Below are positions 22,866 to 31,098 of a DNA stretch of 40,806 nt, piece after piece. Within the stretch, counting starts at the first letter, position 1; every line of letters begins with the position of its first letter. Position numbers and translations under genes: made by a program. Source of the DNA: a virus; IMG/VR virus record IMGVR_UViG_3300042731_011622, positions 1 to 40,806 of that record; one strand, written 5' to 3'. Below the pieces are notes generated by a model. The model was not told where the DNA came from, did not search any database, and saw only the letters and a program-made list of their open reading frames with translations.

Positions 22866-24533
22866 CTACGCACTGTGCTTCTCCCGGTGACAATCCAGGC
22901 ACAAGGTCTGGAGGTTCTCATCGGTGGTCGCCAGGGCGAAGCTCGCAAAGCGATGTACGGGGACGATGTGGTCCGCCTGGGAGTTCCGGTCCGTAACCCG
23001 TTTCCCACAAGCGCGACAGCGATAGCCGTCACGCTGTAAGGCGCGGTATTTCGCGTCCAGGTTCCCCAGGCGCCGGCGTTCATTGAACTGCGCGAACGCC
23101 GCTTCCATCTCGGCGTCAGTCTCATAGTCGCCCTGGCCGGGCATGTACGGTTCTGGTCCGCGATAGTCCAGCTTCATCGAAAATCCGCTGAACGTCTCCA
23201 AGCGGCAGAGGTCGTCAACCTGGAGTCCGCCGCGACGGTAGTACCGCTTCATGGCCGTGCCCGTAGGGATGTCGAACTTGCGACAGATACCCTTTAGGGC
23301 GATCCAGAGCGCATGATGATCCAACGTTCCAGCAAGGTCCGTGAAGTTGTGGGCGATACGGAAGTATTCCGACCACCCGCGCACGACCGCCGAGCCACGC
23401 TGCAACCGCAGGGCCACCGATTCCTGGTGGGGGCGATTCCGCAGCGCGTCATGCAGCCGCTGTTTCACGTTCGCCAGGGCCTTCAGACCAACCTTGATCT
23501 TCGGCACCCGCTTACCGCCTTGGCCGATTTCATAGCTCAGGCGGAAGCCGAGGAAGTCATACCCATCCTGGACGTGCGTGACGTGTGTCTTCTCCACCGA
23601 GAGTTCCAGGCCGCATTCGCGTCGAAGGAACTCGCGGATGTCATCGCGCAGCGTTTCGGCATAGCGCCGCGACGCCCGCGTGACGAAGACGCACCAGTCG
23701 TCCGCATACCGCACGAACCGAACATTCGGCCGCCGGTTGCGGGCGGCCCGCATCATGGCCTGCTCGTGCGTGCCCTTACTGTGCAGGAACCAGTCCAGCT
23801 TGTTCAGGACCGCATTGGCCAGCAGCGGTGAGATCACGCCACCCTGGGGTACGCCTTTCTCGGTCGGCTGGACAATGCCCTCGACCTCCACACCAGCCTT
23901 GAGGAACCGGTGGATCAGCGCGAGGAACTTGTTGTCCATGACCTTCTCCCGCACGGCCCGCAGGATGGACCGGTGCGAGATCTCATCGAAGCATGCCTTG
24001 ACATCTCCCTCAATCACCCAGGTGAAGCCGTGCTTCATCAGGTGCTGACAACGGAAAACGGCATGGTGCGTGCTTCGGTGAGGCCGGAACCCGTACGAAT
24101 GATCGTGGAACTCCACCTCGAAGATCGGTTCCAGCGCCATGCGGATGGCTTCCTGGACGATCTTGTCCCGTAGACAGGGGATGCCCAGAGGCCGCAGTTT
24201 GCCGTTGGCCTTCGGGATCATCACCCGCCGCACGGGTTGGGGTTGGTACGTTCCACGCTTCAATTCCAGGCGCAGACATTCGAGCTTGCCGTCGAGCCCC
24301 TTGCGGAACTCGCGTGCAGTCACGCCGTCTACGCCCGGCGCTTTGTTGTGGGACCGCCTCAGCACGCGGTCGGCCGCATCCCGCAGCCAGTGCGGGTGGT
24401 GCATCAGGTCCATCAGGTTCCGCACGCGCCCGTCATACGGGTTGGTGGGGAACAGCGGTGTCCCGGATGCACGCAATTGCCGATGCGAGCCGGATTGCTC
24501 CCACAGCCTTCTCTGGACTTCCGCCACGTTCAT
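22866..24533 (-). CDS. ltrA: Group II intron reverse transcriptase/maturase with HNH endonuclease
   Basis: 555 residues, ATG at 24533 with GAGGG six bases upstream. It splices the intron RNA and inserts it into DNA by target-primed reverse transcription. RT motifs are present: KAPGVDGVT (~64-72), [14 protein letters not shown] (~106-119), YGFRP (147-151), [14 protein letters not shown] (227-240) and catalytic RYADDW (275-280). The maturase (X) region follows ([17 protein letters not shown]). The C-terminus is an HNH nuclease: [14 protein letters not shown] (520-525) and CLDCHREKH, with four zinc-binding cysteines. All catalytic residues look intact, so the intron is probably active. Encoded within intron domain IV. 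Confidence 0.95.
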   Translation of the reverse strand: MNVAEVQRRLWEQSGSHRQLRASGTPLFPTNPYDGRVRNLMDLMHHPHWLRDAADRVLRRSHNKAPGVDGVTAREFRKGLDGKLECLRLELKRGTYQPQPVRRVMIPKANGKLRPLGIPCLRDKIVQEAIRMALEPIFEVEFHDHSYGFRPHRSTHHAVFRCQHLMKHGFTWVIEGDVKACFDEISHRSILRAVREKVMDNKFLALIHRFLKAGVEVEGIVQPTEKGVPQGGVISPLLANAVLNKLDWFLHSKGTHEQAMMRAARNRRPNVRFVRYADDWCVFVTRASRRYAETLRDDIREFLRRECGLELSVEKTHVTHVQDGYDFLGFRLSYEIGQGGKRVPKIKVGLKALANVKQRLHDALRNRPHQESVALRLQRGSAVVRGWSEYFRIAHNFTDLAGTLDHHALWIALKGICRKFDIPTGTAMKRYYRRGGLQVDDLCRLETFSGFSMKLDYRGPEPYMPGQGDYETDAEMEAAFAQFNERRRLGNLDAKYRALQRDGYRCRACGKRVTDRNSQADHIVPVHRFASFALATTDENLQTLCLDCHREKHSA

Positions 24534-25219
24534 CGCGAGCCCTCGCGATTGACGAACGCCTTGGCCGTCCAGAACGAAACATCCTGCGTCCCTTCGCCAT
24601 GTAGACGGTTTTCCCGTCCTCGGACTACTACGGACGCTCCGCCACCCAGCCGCCTCATCGGCAGAGATTCAGCCGCCCGAAGGCGGCCTATCTGTGCGAC
24701 TGCCATACTCGGCTGGGCTTCCCTGGTTCCCTTGCTGGCACTCAAACGCTTCCGGGTAGACTCCGACCTTTCGATACCCAACAGCTCTCCGCTGCTCCCC
24801 CAAGCACCGGCGGATAGTTGACCACTCCGCCGACCTCGGAATCGCCGAAGCGATTCGCCAGGGCATGCGCCTACAACGATAGCGCTTGCCCGCTTGGGCC
24901 ATTCCCTAGCCCGGGCGGGGTACTCCCGGGCGGCTCCAGTATTCGCAGGAATGGGGGCCCACTTTCCCGAAGGTATTGGTCGGTTCCTTTCGTAGTCGTG
25001 CGGAAGCTCTACCTGGCAGGACTGCATCGGTTGTGAAGCCTCACCTGGGTCCCACGTTGTCGGGAGAGCTATGTCGCCAGCCAGCTCACACGTGCTGGCC
25101 AACTTACTCCCTAGGTACAATGGCCGGCCAAACGGCCACGGTTTGCTTCCAAACATTGCCAACAAGGTCTCTCGCATGCTCGTAATTCCTTACGCAGCAA
25201 CGCGATACATCAGGCGCAC
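24534..25219 (-). ncRNA. Group II intron domains I-III (non-coding)
   Basis: 686 bases between the intron 5' splice site and the maturase start. No gene is expected and none is credible. The stretch has many short GC hairpins, for instance around 25100-25110 and 24905-24935, as expected for domains I-III, which carry the exon-binding sites. Exact domain borders were not folded here. Confidence 0.75.
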
Positions 25220-25804
25220 GCCGTACGGCGGATCGGTGACCATCAACAGCGGCGACGCACCGTCCAGGAGCCTGGCGACGTCTCCGGCTCGCGTGGCGTC
25301 GCCGCACAGCAGCCGGTGCTCGCCGAGAATCCACAGGTCGCCGGGCCGCGTGACCGGTTCGTCCGGCGGCTCGGGGATCTCGTCGGGATCGGTCAGGCCC
25401 GGCTTCACGTCGCCGCCGAGCAGCTTCGCCAGCTCGTCGGCGTCGAACCCCAGCAGCGACCAGTCGATACCGGCCCCCTGGAGCTCGGCGAGCTCGATCG
25501 GCAGCAGGTCGAGGTTCCACGTGGCCAGCTCGGCAGTTTTGTTGTCCGCGATCCGGTACGCCCGGATCTGCTCCGGCGTCAGGTCGCGGGCGACGTGCAC
25601 GGGCACCGCCGTCAGCCCGAGCTTCAGCGCCGCCTTCCACCGTGTATGCCCACAAACGATCACGCCGGCCTCGTCGACGACGATCGGCTGGCGGAACCCG
25701 AACCGCCGAATCGACTCGGCAACGGCGTCCACCGCCGCATCGTTGATCCGCGGGTTGCTTTCGTAGGGTTTGATGGTTGCTATCTGCACGACGTCAACAT
25801 CCAT
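25220..25804 (-). CDS. ParB-like/DNA methyltransferase, exon 1
   Basis: First exon of the split gene: 195 codons from ATG 25804, preceded by AGAAGG. Residues ~1-95 form a ParB/sulfiredoxin-like domain: IKPYESNPRIND, GFRQPIVVDEAGVIVCGHTR (41-55 region), then RAYRIADNKTAELA. In phage ParB-methylase fusions this domain is proposed to bind DNA or nucleotides. The methylase part begins near residue 155 (GDLWILGEHRLLCGDAT) and reaches motif IV, DPPY, at 191-194. The exon ends on a codon boundary right after Gly195. Joined to exon 2 it gives a 437-residue enzyme, a usual length for the family. Confidence 0.92.
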
Positions 25805-25814
25805 AACACACCTT

Positions 25815-26039
25815 CTAGTCTTCGATCTCCGGCGGCGGTGGTTGTGCCAGGAAGAGCTGTTCGTAAATCCGCCGTCGCGCGTATTCGGCCAGTCCGATTG
25901 CGGAGACGTGGCGACCATGGAATCGCATTTCCACGCGATCATGCGGGTCTATCCAGATCACCAGGCCCTGGTCGGTACGTCGGAGGATCTCCGCGATCAG
26001 CTCTTCCGTTGGAACCAGCTCGAGCCCGTCCATGCTCAC
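25815..26039 (-). CDS. Small protein before the ParB-methyltransferase
   Basis: 74 residues; ATG at 26039 or, two codons later, at 26033. The sequence runs VPTEELIAEILRRTDQGLVI, then WIDPHDRVEMRFHGRHVSAI and GLAEYARRRIYEQL. It has a helix, a beta-hairpin and a helix. I recall similar short proteins (helix, 'AIGLAEYA' helix) in planctomycete phages, but their role is unknown. The gap of ten bases to the methyltransferase start implies a common mRNA. Confidence 0.65.
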   Translation of the reverse strand: MSMDGLELVPTEELIAEILRRTDQGLVIWIDPHDRVEMRFHGRHVSAIGLAEYARRRIYEQLFLAQPPPPEIED

Positions 26040-26119
26040 CTCGTCTCAGTCTCACACCAGCAACGCTGCCTCCAACACACTGGTCCTCGGCCTGCTCGAC
26101 GTTCGCCCATGCGACCCGA

Positions 26120-26317
26120 TCAGTCGATCAGCCCCATCTTGCGTGCGATCTCGTGCAGCTTGTCGAGCTGCTTACGCGAGACCTGATCGTGGGCGTCGAA
26201 CTGCACATCCAGGCTGCCCAGGAAGTCCATCTCCCAGCCGCTCAGGCCGTCTTCGCAGTCGAGCAGCTCGTCGAGCAGGCCGCGCATGTCTGACGTAACC
26301 GCGATCGTGTCGCTCAT
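26120..26317 (-). CDS. Small acidic protein, unknown function
   Basis: 65 residues from ATG 26317, which overlaps the stop of the upstream gene by ATGA; the longer open frame upstream is not supported. Helical and acidic: MSDTIAVTSDMRGLLDELLD, then a Trp/Met-containing segment and SRKQLDKLHEIARKMGLID. The C-terminal helix resembles the tail of other small phage proteins, but no family is assigned. Confidence 0.6.
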   Translation of the reverse strand: MSDTIAVTSDMRGLLDELLDCEDGLSGWEMDFLGSLDVQFDAHDQVSRKQLDKLHEIARKMGLID

Positions 26318-26763
26318 GACGTCTCCCCGAGGATTGCCCGCCGAGAGTCGGCGCACTTGGCGAGGCAGTAGTAAGACCCGCACCGGCGTGCGGTATTGGC
26401 TGCGTACTCCAGGCACTCCTGCGTGTGCAGGTGCACCTCCAGCCCGCGGCGCAGGCGTTCGTTTTCGGCTCTAAGATTGGCCACTTCACTCGCCAGGTCA
26501 CCGGCCGGCTGGGGCGGCGGCGCCGACTTCTCGGGCAGCGCAACGCGCTCTGAGTGCATGGCCGTCTCAACAGCCTTACGGGCCAAGTCCATCGCTCTTT
26601 CGAGAATTTCGTAGTTTCTAAGCGATCCAATCTCGTAGTCGGTTGGCAAGTCGAGCTTGTCGAGTACAACGGCCGCGCAGAACGCCAGCTCCGCCGCTCG
26701 TACCGTGGCACTCATGGATCGCCACAAGTCATCATTCTTTGTCGAGTCGTCTGTACAAGCCAC
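26314..26763 (-). CDS. Coiled-coil protein with C-terminal Cys cluster, unknown function
   Basis: 149 residues from a GTG at 26763, chosen because AGGAGGT sits six bases upstream; the next in-frame ATG (26715) has no comparable site. The middle is helical with a coiled coil (LASEVANLRAENERLRRGLE). The C-terminus holds Cys residues at TQECLEYAANTARRCGSYYC and LAKCADSR, which could bind metal. Overlaps the next gene by four bases. I know no family for it. Confidence 0.65.
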   Translation of the reverse strand: MACTDDSTKNDDLWRSMSATVRAAELAFCAAVVLDKLDLPTDYEIGSLRNYEILERAMDLARKAVETAMHSERVALPEKSAPPPQPAGDLASEVANLRAENERLRRGLEVHLHTQECLEYAANTARRCGSYYCLAKCADSRRAILGETS

Positions 26764-26786
26764 TGCATTACCTCCTGTTCGATCGA

Positions 26787-27113
26787 TCAGAACAGCATCC
26801 GGTCTGCCGGCGGCGCGACGTTCCACAGGGCAATCACGCGTTCCCAGTCGACGTCGTCCGGGTTGGCGTCTGACAGCCCGGCGCGCATCACGGACGCGAA
26901 CTGCTGCTGGATGTGCGGAAGGCGCAGCGCTTCCGGGCCGGCCCCGAACAAGTGTCCGCCGTGCATGTTGTCGAGCCTCTGCAGGAACTCGACGACTCCG
27001 CACTCCAGGCACACGCCTTTCCTAGCCCGTCGCAACATGCGCGCCTGAGGCGAGCCGACTCCACCACGAGCTGGCCGACCGCAGCGCCGGCAGTGCGTAA
27101 GCTCGTCTGTCAT
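26787..27113 (-). CDS. Small zinc-ribbon-like protein
   Basis: 108 residues from ATG 27113, which overlaps the stop of the upstream gene. Two CxxC pairs, CRRCGRP (~8-14) and CLECG (~35-39), flank a Gly/Arg-rich loop and should bind zinc. The remainder is helical (EFLQRLDNMHGGHLFG, IQQQFASVMRAGL, ending DWERVIALWNVAPPADRMLF). The family is not named. Possible roles include nucleic-acid binding or partner binding in the replication operon. Confidence 0.65.
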   Translation of the reverse strand: MTDELTHCRRCGRPARGGVGSPQARMLRRARKGVCLECGVVEFLQRLDNMHGGHLFGAGPEALRLPHIQQQFASVMRAGLSDANPDDVDWERVIALWNVAPPADRMLF

Positions 27114-27391
27114 CGTTCGTGGCTCCGGTGAGGCGTCTGTGGCGATTGCGCGTCGCCGTCGTTCGCGGCCTCGGGAACGGCAGGCTCGCGCTTCAGGCAG
27201 CTGTCCGGCACCACGCAGAACGCGAATCGCGGCCCGAGAACGATGTCCATCCACTTCTGGATCCCCTCCTTGTCGCGCAGCACGCCGCGCAGAATCGCGC
27301 GGCAGAGGTGCGCCCTAGAGAAGCCGAGGTCCCTGGCTAGGCCGCCAAGTTCTCGCGTGAGTTGGTTGTCGGCTCTGAATGACACGATCAT
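27110..27391 (-). CDS. Ribbon-helix-helix-like regulator candidate
   Basis: 93 residues from ATG 27391 with AGGAGG nine bases upstream; the open frame continues far upstream only as an out-of-frame reading of the next gene. The start MIVSFRADNQLTRELGGLAR then DLGFSRAHLCRAILRGVL fits a CopG/Arc-type strand-helix-helix. A polar tail follows (VPEAANDGDAQSPQTPHRS). RHH proteins bind DNA as dimers and commonly repress their own operon. No operator repeat is evident next to it. Confidence 0.6.
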   Translation of the reverse strand: MIVSFRADNQLTRELGGLARDLGFSRAHLCRAILRGVLRDKEGIQKWMDIVLGPRFAFCVVPDSCLKREPAVPEAANDGDAQSPQTPHRSHER

Positions 27392-27414
27392 CACGTACGT
27401 CCTCCTATGGGTTG

Positions 27415-28284
27415 TCAGAACAGGTCCGCCTGTAGATCCCTCACGTCGCACTTCCCGTTCACGATCAGCACTTCGGCCGTCTCGTTGTTCTGCTGGTTGC
27501 GCCCGGTTTGCCTCAGCCAGGTCCACTGCGGCTCGGTGTAGAGCTCGCGAATCAGTGGGTGATCGCCGAACCGGATGGCAATCCGGATCTCCCGGAAGCG
27601 GCTCAGCACGTCGGCCAGTTGCATGTGGTCGTAGGCCGGGAACCTGTGCTGGTAGTCCTCCCCGGCGTCCGGCCACGGGGCATCGACGTAGAGGCCGACG
27701 CCGGGCTTGTCGTGGACGTGCCCGAGGAACTCGAACGCGTCCAGGCACAGGAACGACCAGCGTTTCAAGGCGTCGTGCCAGGCCCGTAGCGACTCGACGG
27801 CGCTGCGGAACCGGACGGCCGAGTCGCCGCCGCTGGCCGTCCACCGCGCCGACAGCGTCTGGTTGAACTCGCTCCGTTTGCCCGCGTGGCCGCCGCGGCC
27901 CATCCAGCAGGCGAGGAAGTAGTCCCTCGCCCAAACGACGTCTGCGGCGTCGCCGTTCCCGCCTCGCTGCTCCCGCTCGCGGCAGCGGCGCTGCGCGCCG
28001 GCCAGCTCGTCCTGGTGGAACAGGGCCCCTTCGAGCCGGTGCACGAGCTGCTCGACCAGCTCGTCATCGCGAACCACGCGGGCGAGGTTGATGATGTGCC
28101 GATGCAGGTCGTTGGCGACGCCGGCGGCCGTCTGGATGTGCGGCAGCTCGGCACAGCCGCCGGCGAACGGCACGCCGCACCAGCGCAGCTTCCCCAGGGC
28201 GGCCCCGACCGTATGGGCGAGTCCGCGATTGCCGCCGAACCACTGGGCCAGGGCGGTGATTCGCATGGTCGATGTGTCGCTCAC
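27415..28284 (-). CDS. Dam-family (D12 class) adenine methyltransferase with DAPW motif
   Basis: 289 residues, ATG at 28284. The protein has the D12-class order: AdoMet motif I near the N-terminus, LRWCGVPFAGGCAELPHI (~33-50), a helical target-recognition insert, and motif IV near residue 200, here YVDAPWPDAGEDY. Members normally carry DPPY or DPPF in motif IV; this one reads DAPW, with Asp, Pro and an aromatic kept and Ala at the second position. Catalysis may survive, because the Asp and aromatic are present. The C-terminal RIAIRFGDHPLIRELY and SRNQQNNETAEVLIVNG-like block (GRNQQNNETAEVLIVNG) complete the fold. It probably methylates adenine in phage DNA against host restriction. Confidence 0.85.
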   Translation of the reverse strand: MSDTSTMRITALAQWFGGNRGLAHTVGAALGKLRWCGVPFAGGCAELPHIQTAAGVANDLHRHIINLARVVRDDELVEQLVHRLEGALFHQDELAGAQRRCREREQRGGNGDAADVVWARDYFLACWMGRGGHAGKRSEFNQTLSARWTASGGDSAVRFRSAVESLRAWHDALKRWSFLCLDAFEFLGHVHDKPGVGLYVDAPWPDAGEDYQHRFPAYDHMQLADVLSRFREIRIAIRFGDHPLIRELYTEPQWTWLRQTGRNQQNNETAEVLIVNGKCDVRDLQADLF

Positions 28285-28958
28285 GCCACACCCTCCGTTT
28301 CGAGCGCAGCGTGCGCCTCAGTGGCCAGATCCAACTCCCCAGTCAGCACGGCCCGGACGTCGGCGAGTTGTGCGGCCCATATGGCGTCCGGCGATCGCTT
28401 GTTAATGTGGGCCGCCATCCAGGACGCAAACTCGACATGGCCAACTGCTAGTTCAGTCCAGAGCGAGGCCCTGTAATGGTCGCGCGCCGATCTGGCGAAG
28501 CACTTAGTGGCCCTCACCGCAGCAAACGCAGTTTCGGCCGCGACGGATGTGCCGTTATACGAGTCTCTAGCCGCTGCTGCCGCCGCAGCGATTAAGCGCT
28601 TCTCGACAGCAGACAGTGCAGTTGCCTCTGTTTGCCCCAGAACGTACCGACGGGCTACGCGAATACCATCACGAACACGCCTATCATCAGGATGCCAGCG
28701 GTCATAGATCGGCTGTACGCCGTAAGCCCATCGGCATGCCAGCAGCAACATGGTCCGTATCGGCACGATCTCGTCTCTGAGTAGCACCCAGAGACGGTCA
28801 CGCGACGGGACCTCCAGGCCGCACACTTCCAACGGAGTCAAGCCGTCGCCAAACAACTCGCGCACTCGCTCTCTCGGGAATTGCGAGCACGGCCGCCACG
28901 ACAGCACCAGCTCGGCGGTAATCAGGTCAACTGTGCTCACGCCACGCCCTTCGTCCAT
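28281..28958 (-). CDS. Protein of unknown function, helical
   Basis: 225 residues from ATG 28958; a GTG one codon upstream is also in frame. The start overlaps the stop of the preceding gene. The sequence begins MDEGRGVSTVDLITAELVLS, then LTPLEVCGLEVPSRDRLWVL and later helical, Ala-rich segments (KRLIAAAAAAARDSYNG). The LTPLEV...DRLW.LL region resembles proteins of unknown function I associate with planctomycete phages. Slightly AT-richer than its neighbours. No catalytic motif is visible. Confidence 0.6.
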   Translation of the reverse strand: MDEGRGVSTVDLITAELVLSWRPCSQFPRERVRELFGDGLTPLEVCGLEVPSRDRLWVLLRDEIVPIRTMLLLACRWAYGVQPIYDRWHPDDRRVRDGIRVARRYVLGQTEATALSAVEKRLIAAAAAAARDSYNGTSVAAETAFAAVRATKCFARSARDHYRASLWTELAVGHVEFASWMAAHINKRSPDAIWAAQLADVRAVLTGELDLATEAHAALETEGVA

Positions 28959-29368
28959 CACCGTCCCCCCGTTCGTGTCAGCGCCTGCAGGGCCGGAATC
29001 GCCTTCAGCACTGCGCCACGCAGGGCACGCACGGCCGCTTCGTATGAGGCGTGGGGGCTCGACACGATCTTGAGCTCCTGCTCGTTCATATCGATCATGA
29101 GTACGGCACCCAAGCCGTAATCGGTTGGGAAGATCACCACGCTCGACATGTCGTCGTCTGGACGCTGTCCGGCGATCCCGCCAAGCGTGTCATTGCGCTC
29201 CCAGATGAGTTCGGGCCAGACCGATCGGCAGGTGGCCAGCCAGCGGGCCATGCGGCCGGGCTTGGTTTCGTGCCGCTTCGTGCAACGTCTTGTCATCACA
29301 GGCGTCCTTCGGTTTGCGGGGTAGCGGCGCGTCGCGCCGAGATTGGTCCTGATGTCCGTTGTGCTCAT
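28958..29368 (-). CDS. Small protein, unknown function
   Basis: 136 residues from ATG 29368, with AGGA four bases upstream; the open frame extends upstream only inside the HerA-like gene's 3' end. It begins MSTTDIRTNLGATRRYPANR with a basic patch (MTRRCTKRHETKPGRM), followed by a mixed alpha/beta part including VVIFPTDYGLGAVLMIDMNE. Family unknown. Its stop overlaps the next gene's start, so translation should be coupled. Confidence 0.6.
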   Translation of the reverse strand: MSTTDIRTNLGATRRYPANRRTPVMTRRCTKRHETKPGRMARWLATCRSVWPELIWERNDTLGGIAGQRPDDDMSSVVIFPTDYGLGAVLMIDMNEQELKIVSSPHASYEAAVRALRGAVLKAIPALQALTRTGGR

Positions 29369-29388
29369 GCTGTCCTGCCTCATTCCTC

Positions 29389-31098
29389 TCACGCCCGAAA
29401 CGCCGTCCCCAACACGTACCGATCGCCGGCCTGCTCGACGTGCTCCAAGTCCACGAGGTTCCGCAGCGCCGGGCGGAAGGCGCTGCTGCCGGTCGACCGG
29501 CCGGCGCGGTCGGCGATCTCGTCGGACGTCAGCGCCCGGCCGGCGTCGGCGATCGCCCGCAGCAGCGAGGCCTCGTACGCCGGCAGCTTGCCGAGCCAGT
29601 GGTCCAGCGCTGCCCGGCCCGAACGCGGCGCCGGCCGATGGTCCGGGCACGCCGCCAGCGCGGCCGACGTGGCGACGTAGCCCCGCCCGTTGGCCTCGAC
29701 CAGGCTGCGGTCGATCAGTGCCCGCAGGTTCGGCCCGAACGCCGAGCTCTTGATCGACCGGCCGGCGAGTGCTCCGAGCTGCCCCCGCGGCGTCGGTACC
29801 GGCGACCGGTCGAGCAGCACCGCCAGCAGATCCCGCTGGTACGCGTTCAGCTCGCCGTCGGCGGGAATAGAAGTGGGAATAATCCGCGCCGGTTTCTTAA
29901 CGACGGGCGCCGCCTCGGGCAGGACGACGGTCCCGGTCTCCGGCGGCGCGACCACTCGGCGGATCGACTCCTCGACTGCTTTACGACAGCTATCGACCAC
30001 CCGAGCCCACTCGGCGTCTCGCTCGACGATCGAGGCGCGCACGGATTTGGCAATGCGAAGGGCTACCTCCACCTCGTCCGGCCCGCCCGTCTGCCCTTCG
30101 AGCCGGGCGACCTCTGCTCGCAGCCGCGCCACCTCGGCCCGGAGCTTCTTCGGGTCGTTCGCCTCGACGGCCTCGGCCGAGGCCTTGATCCGTTCGCTGA
30201 GGACCGCCAGGTCGACCGGCGCCAGCTTCCGCGGCCGGATCGGCGTCTCGCCCGTGCCCGGCGTCACCGAGCTGTCGTACGTCCGCCGGCGGCGGATCTC
30301 CACGCGCTCGAACAGGTCCAGCCAGCCCGGCGACCAGAACCACGCCGTACCGCGCGGCAGCGAGGCCAGGCCGCGCATCATCTGCTCGCGCCGCTCGACG
30401 TCGCCGTGGACGTTGACCCAGTCCAGCACGGCCTTCCGGTCCTGCGGGCTGACGATCCGCAGGCAGGTGAGCAACTCGCTCTGCGTGAGGACGTTCTTGC
30501 TCAGCACCGCCGGCCGCTGGGTGATCAGCGTCAGCCCCAGTCCCCGCGACCGACCCCGCCGGACGATCGCCTCCCACGCTCCGAGCATCCGCTGCTGACC
30601 GGGTAGCGGCCGTTGCGGCGCGAACGAATCCGCCTCGTCGAGGAAGATGTGCAGCGGTGTGCGAGCCGCGGCCGTCGCCTTCCGGCGGTACAGCCGCTCG
30701 GCGAACGCCGTGGCGAACCGATCCTGAGCGGCGTTGCTCTCGAACGCCGACAGGTCCAGGACCGCCGACTGCCCGGCCTCGACCAGCCACTCGGCCACGA
30801 TCTCGCCGGCCGCCGGGTCGAGCGGGACGTCGCCGTGGTCTCCGCCGAGGATGATCACCGGCAGCCCGCGTGACCGCCCGTTGGCCCCGGCTCGCAGGCC
30901 CCACCAGACACCGGTGGGGTCGATCGCCACGCACTGCTGGCCGGCGGCGAGCATCTCCTCCATCTGCACGATCGCCGTGTAGGTCTTGCCGGCACCCTTG
31001 ATCGCCAGGATGGCCTGCGTCCGCGTGACCAGGTCGGTCGGCAGCTCGAATCGCCTGCCGGCTCCCGCCCGTCCGATGTTGAGCTTCGCGTTTATCAC
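29389..31098 (-). CDS. HerA-like ATPase with tandem C-terminal winged helices
   Basis: 569 residues from GTG 31098, with AAAGGAA about seven bases upstream; an ATG 16 codons earlier lacks a ribosome site. Walker A is AIKGAGKT (32-39) and Walker B LHIFLDEADSF (~150). The arginine-containing RRGRSRGLGLTLITQRPAVL segment matches HerA/FtsK-type DNA-pumping ATPases. After a coiled coil (LRAEVARLRAEVARLE) the C-terminus has two repeats with GRS.KSSAFGPNLRALIDRS and GRSTGSSAFRPALRNLVDLE, each ending in a short YVxxxA strand, which look like tandem winged helices. Hexameric ATPase acting on phage DNA is likely; its role (replication, repair, packaging) is open. Confidence 0.82.
   Translation of the reverse strand: MINAKLNIGRAGAGRRFELPTDLVTRTQAILAIKGAGKTYTAIVQMEEMLAAGQQCVAIDPTGVWWGLRAGANGRSRGLPVIILGGDHGDVPLDPAAGEIVAEWLVEAGQSAVLDLSAFESNAAQDRFATAFAERLYRRKATAAARTPLHIFLDEADSFAPQRPLPGQQRMLGAWEAIVRRGRSRGLGLTLITQRPAVLSKNVLTQSELLTCLRIVSPQDRKAVLDWVNVHGDVERREQMMRGLASLPRGTAWFWSPGWLDLFERVEIRRRRTYDSSVTPGTGETPIRPRKLAPVDLAVLSERIKASAEAVEANDPKKLRAEVARLRAEVARLEGQTGGPDEVEVALRIAKSVRASIVERDAEWARVVDSCRKAVEESIRRVVAPPETGTVVLPEAAPVVKKPARIIPTSIPADGELNAYQRDLLAVLLDRSPVPTPRGQLGALAGRSIKSSAFGPNLRALIDRSLVEANGRGYVATSAALAACPDHRPAPRSGRAALDHWLGKLPAYEASLLRAIADAGRALTSDEIADRAGRSTGSSAFRPALRNLVDLEHVEQAGDRYVLGTAFRA

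Larger units (their letters stand above)
22772..25219 (-). mobile_element. Group II intron inside the methyltransferase gene
   Basis: 2,448 nt on the coding (minus) strand. The 5' end reads GTGCGCC, matching the GUGYG consensus; the 3' end finishes with ACACCAC, fitting the AY rule. A 34-nt domain V lies at 22811-22844 and a domain VI-like hairpin follows. The open reading frame for the maturase sits in domain IV. Removing exactly these bases restores one continuous 437-codon frame and joins DPPYG to VRVEPRSNN, which is the best evidence for the boundaries. Without splicing, translation of exon 1 runs nine codons into the intron and stops at 25190. Domains I-III should occupy 24534-25219. Pairing of intron guide sequences (EBS) to the exon target was not resolved by eye. 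Confidence 0.92.

Noticed and set aside
24627-24632. EBS1 candidate TCCGTA pairing with the exon end TACGGC
   Set aside because: Only five of six bases pair, and it lies about 590 bases from the intron 5' end, further than expected for domain I exon-binding loops.
22772-25219. Two separate truncated methyltransferase genes rather than an intron-split gene
   Set aside because: The junction is codon-exact, the intron ends and domain V match consensus, and the joined protein has uninterrupted motifs.
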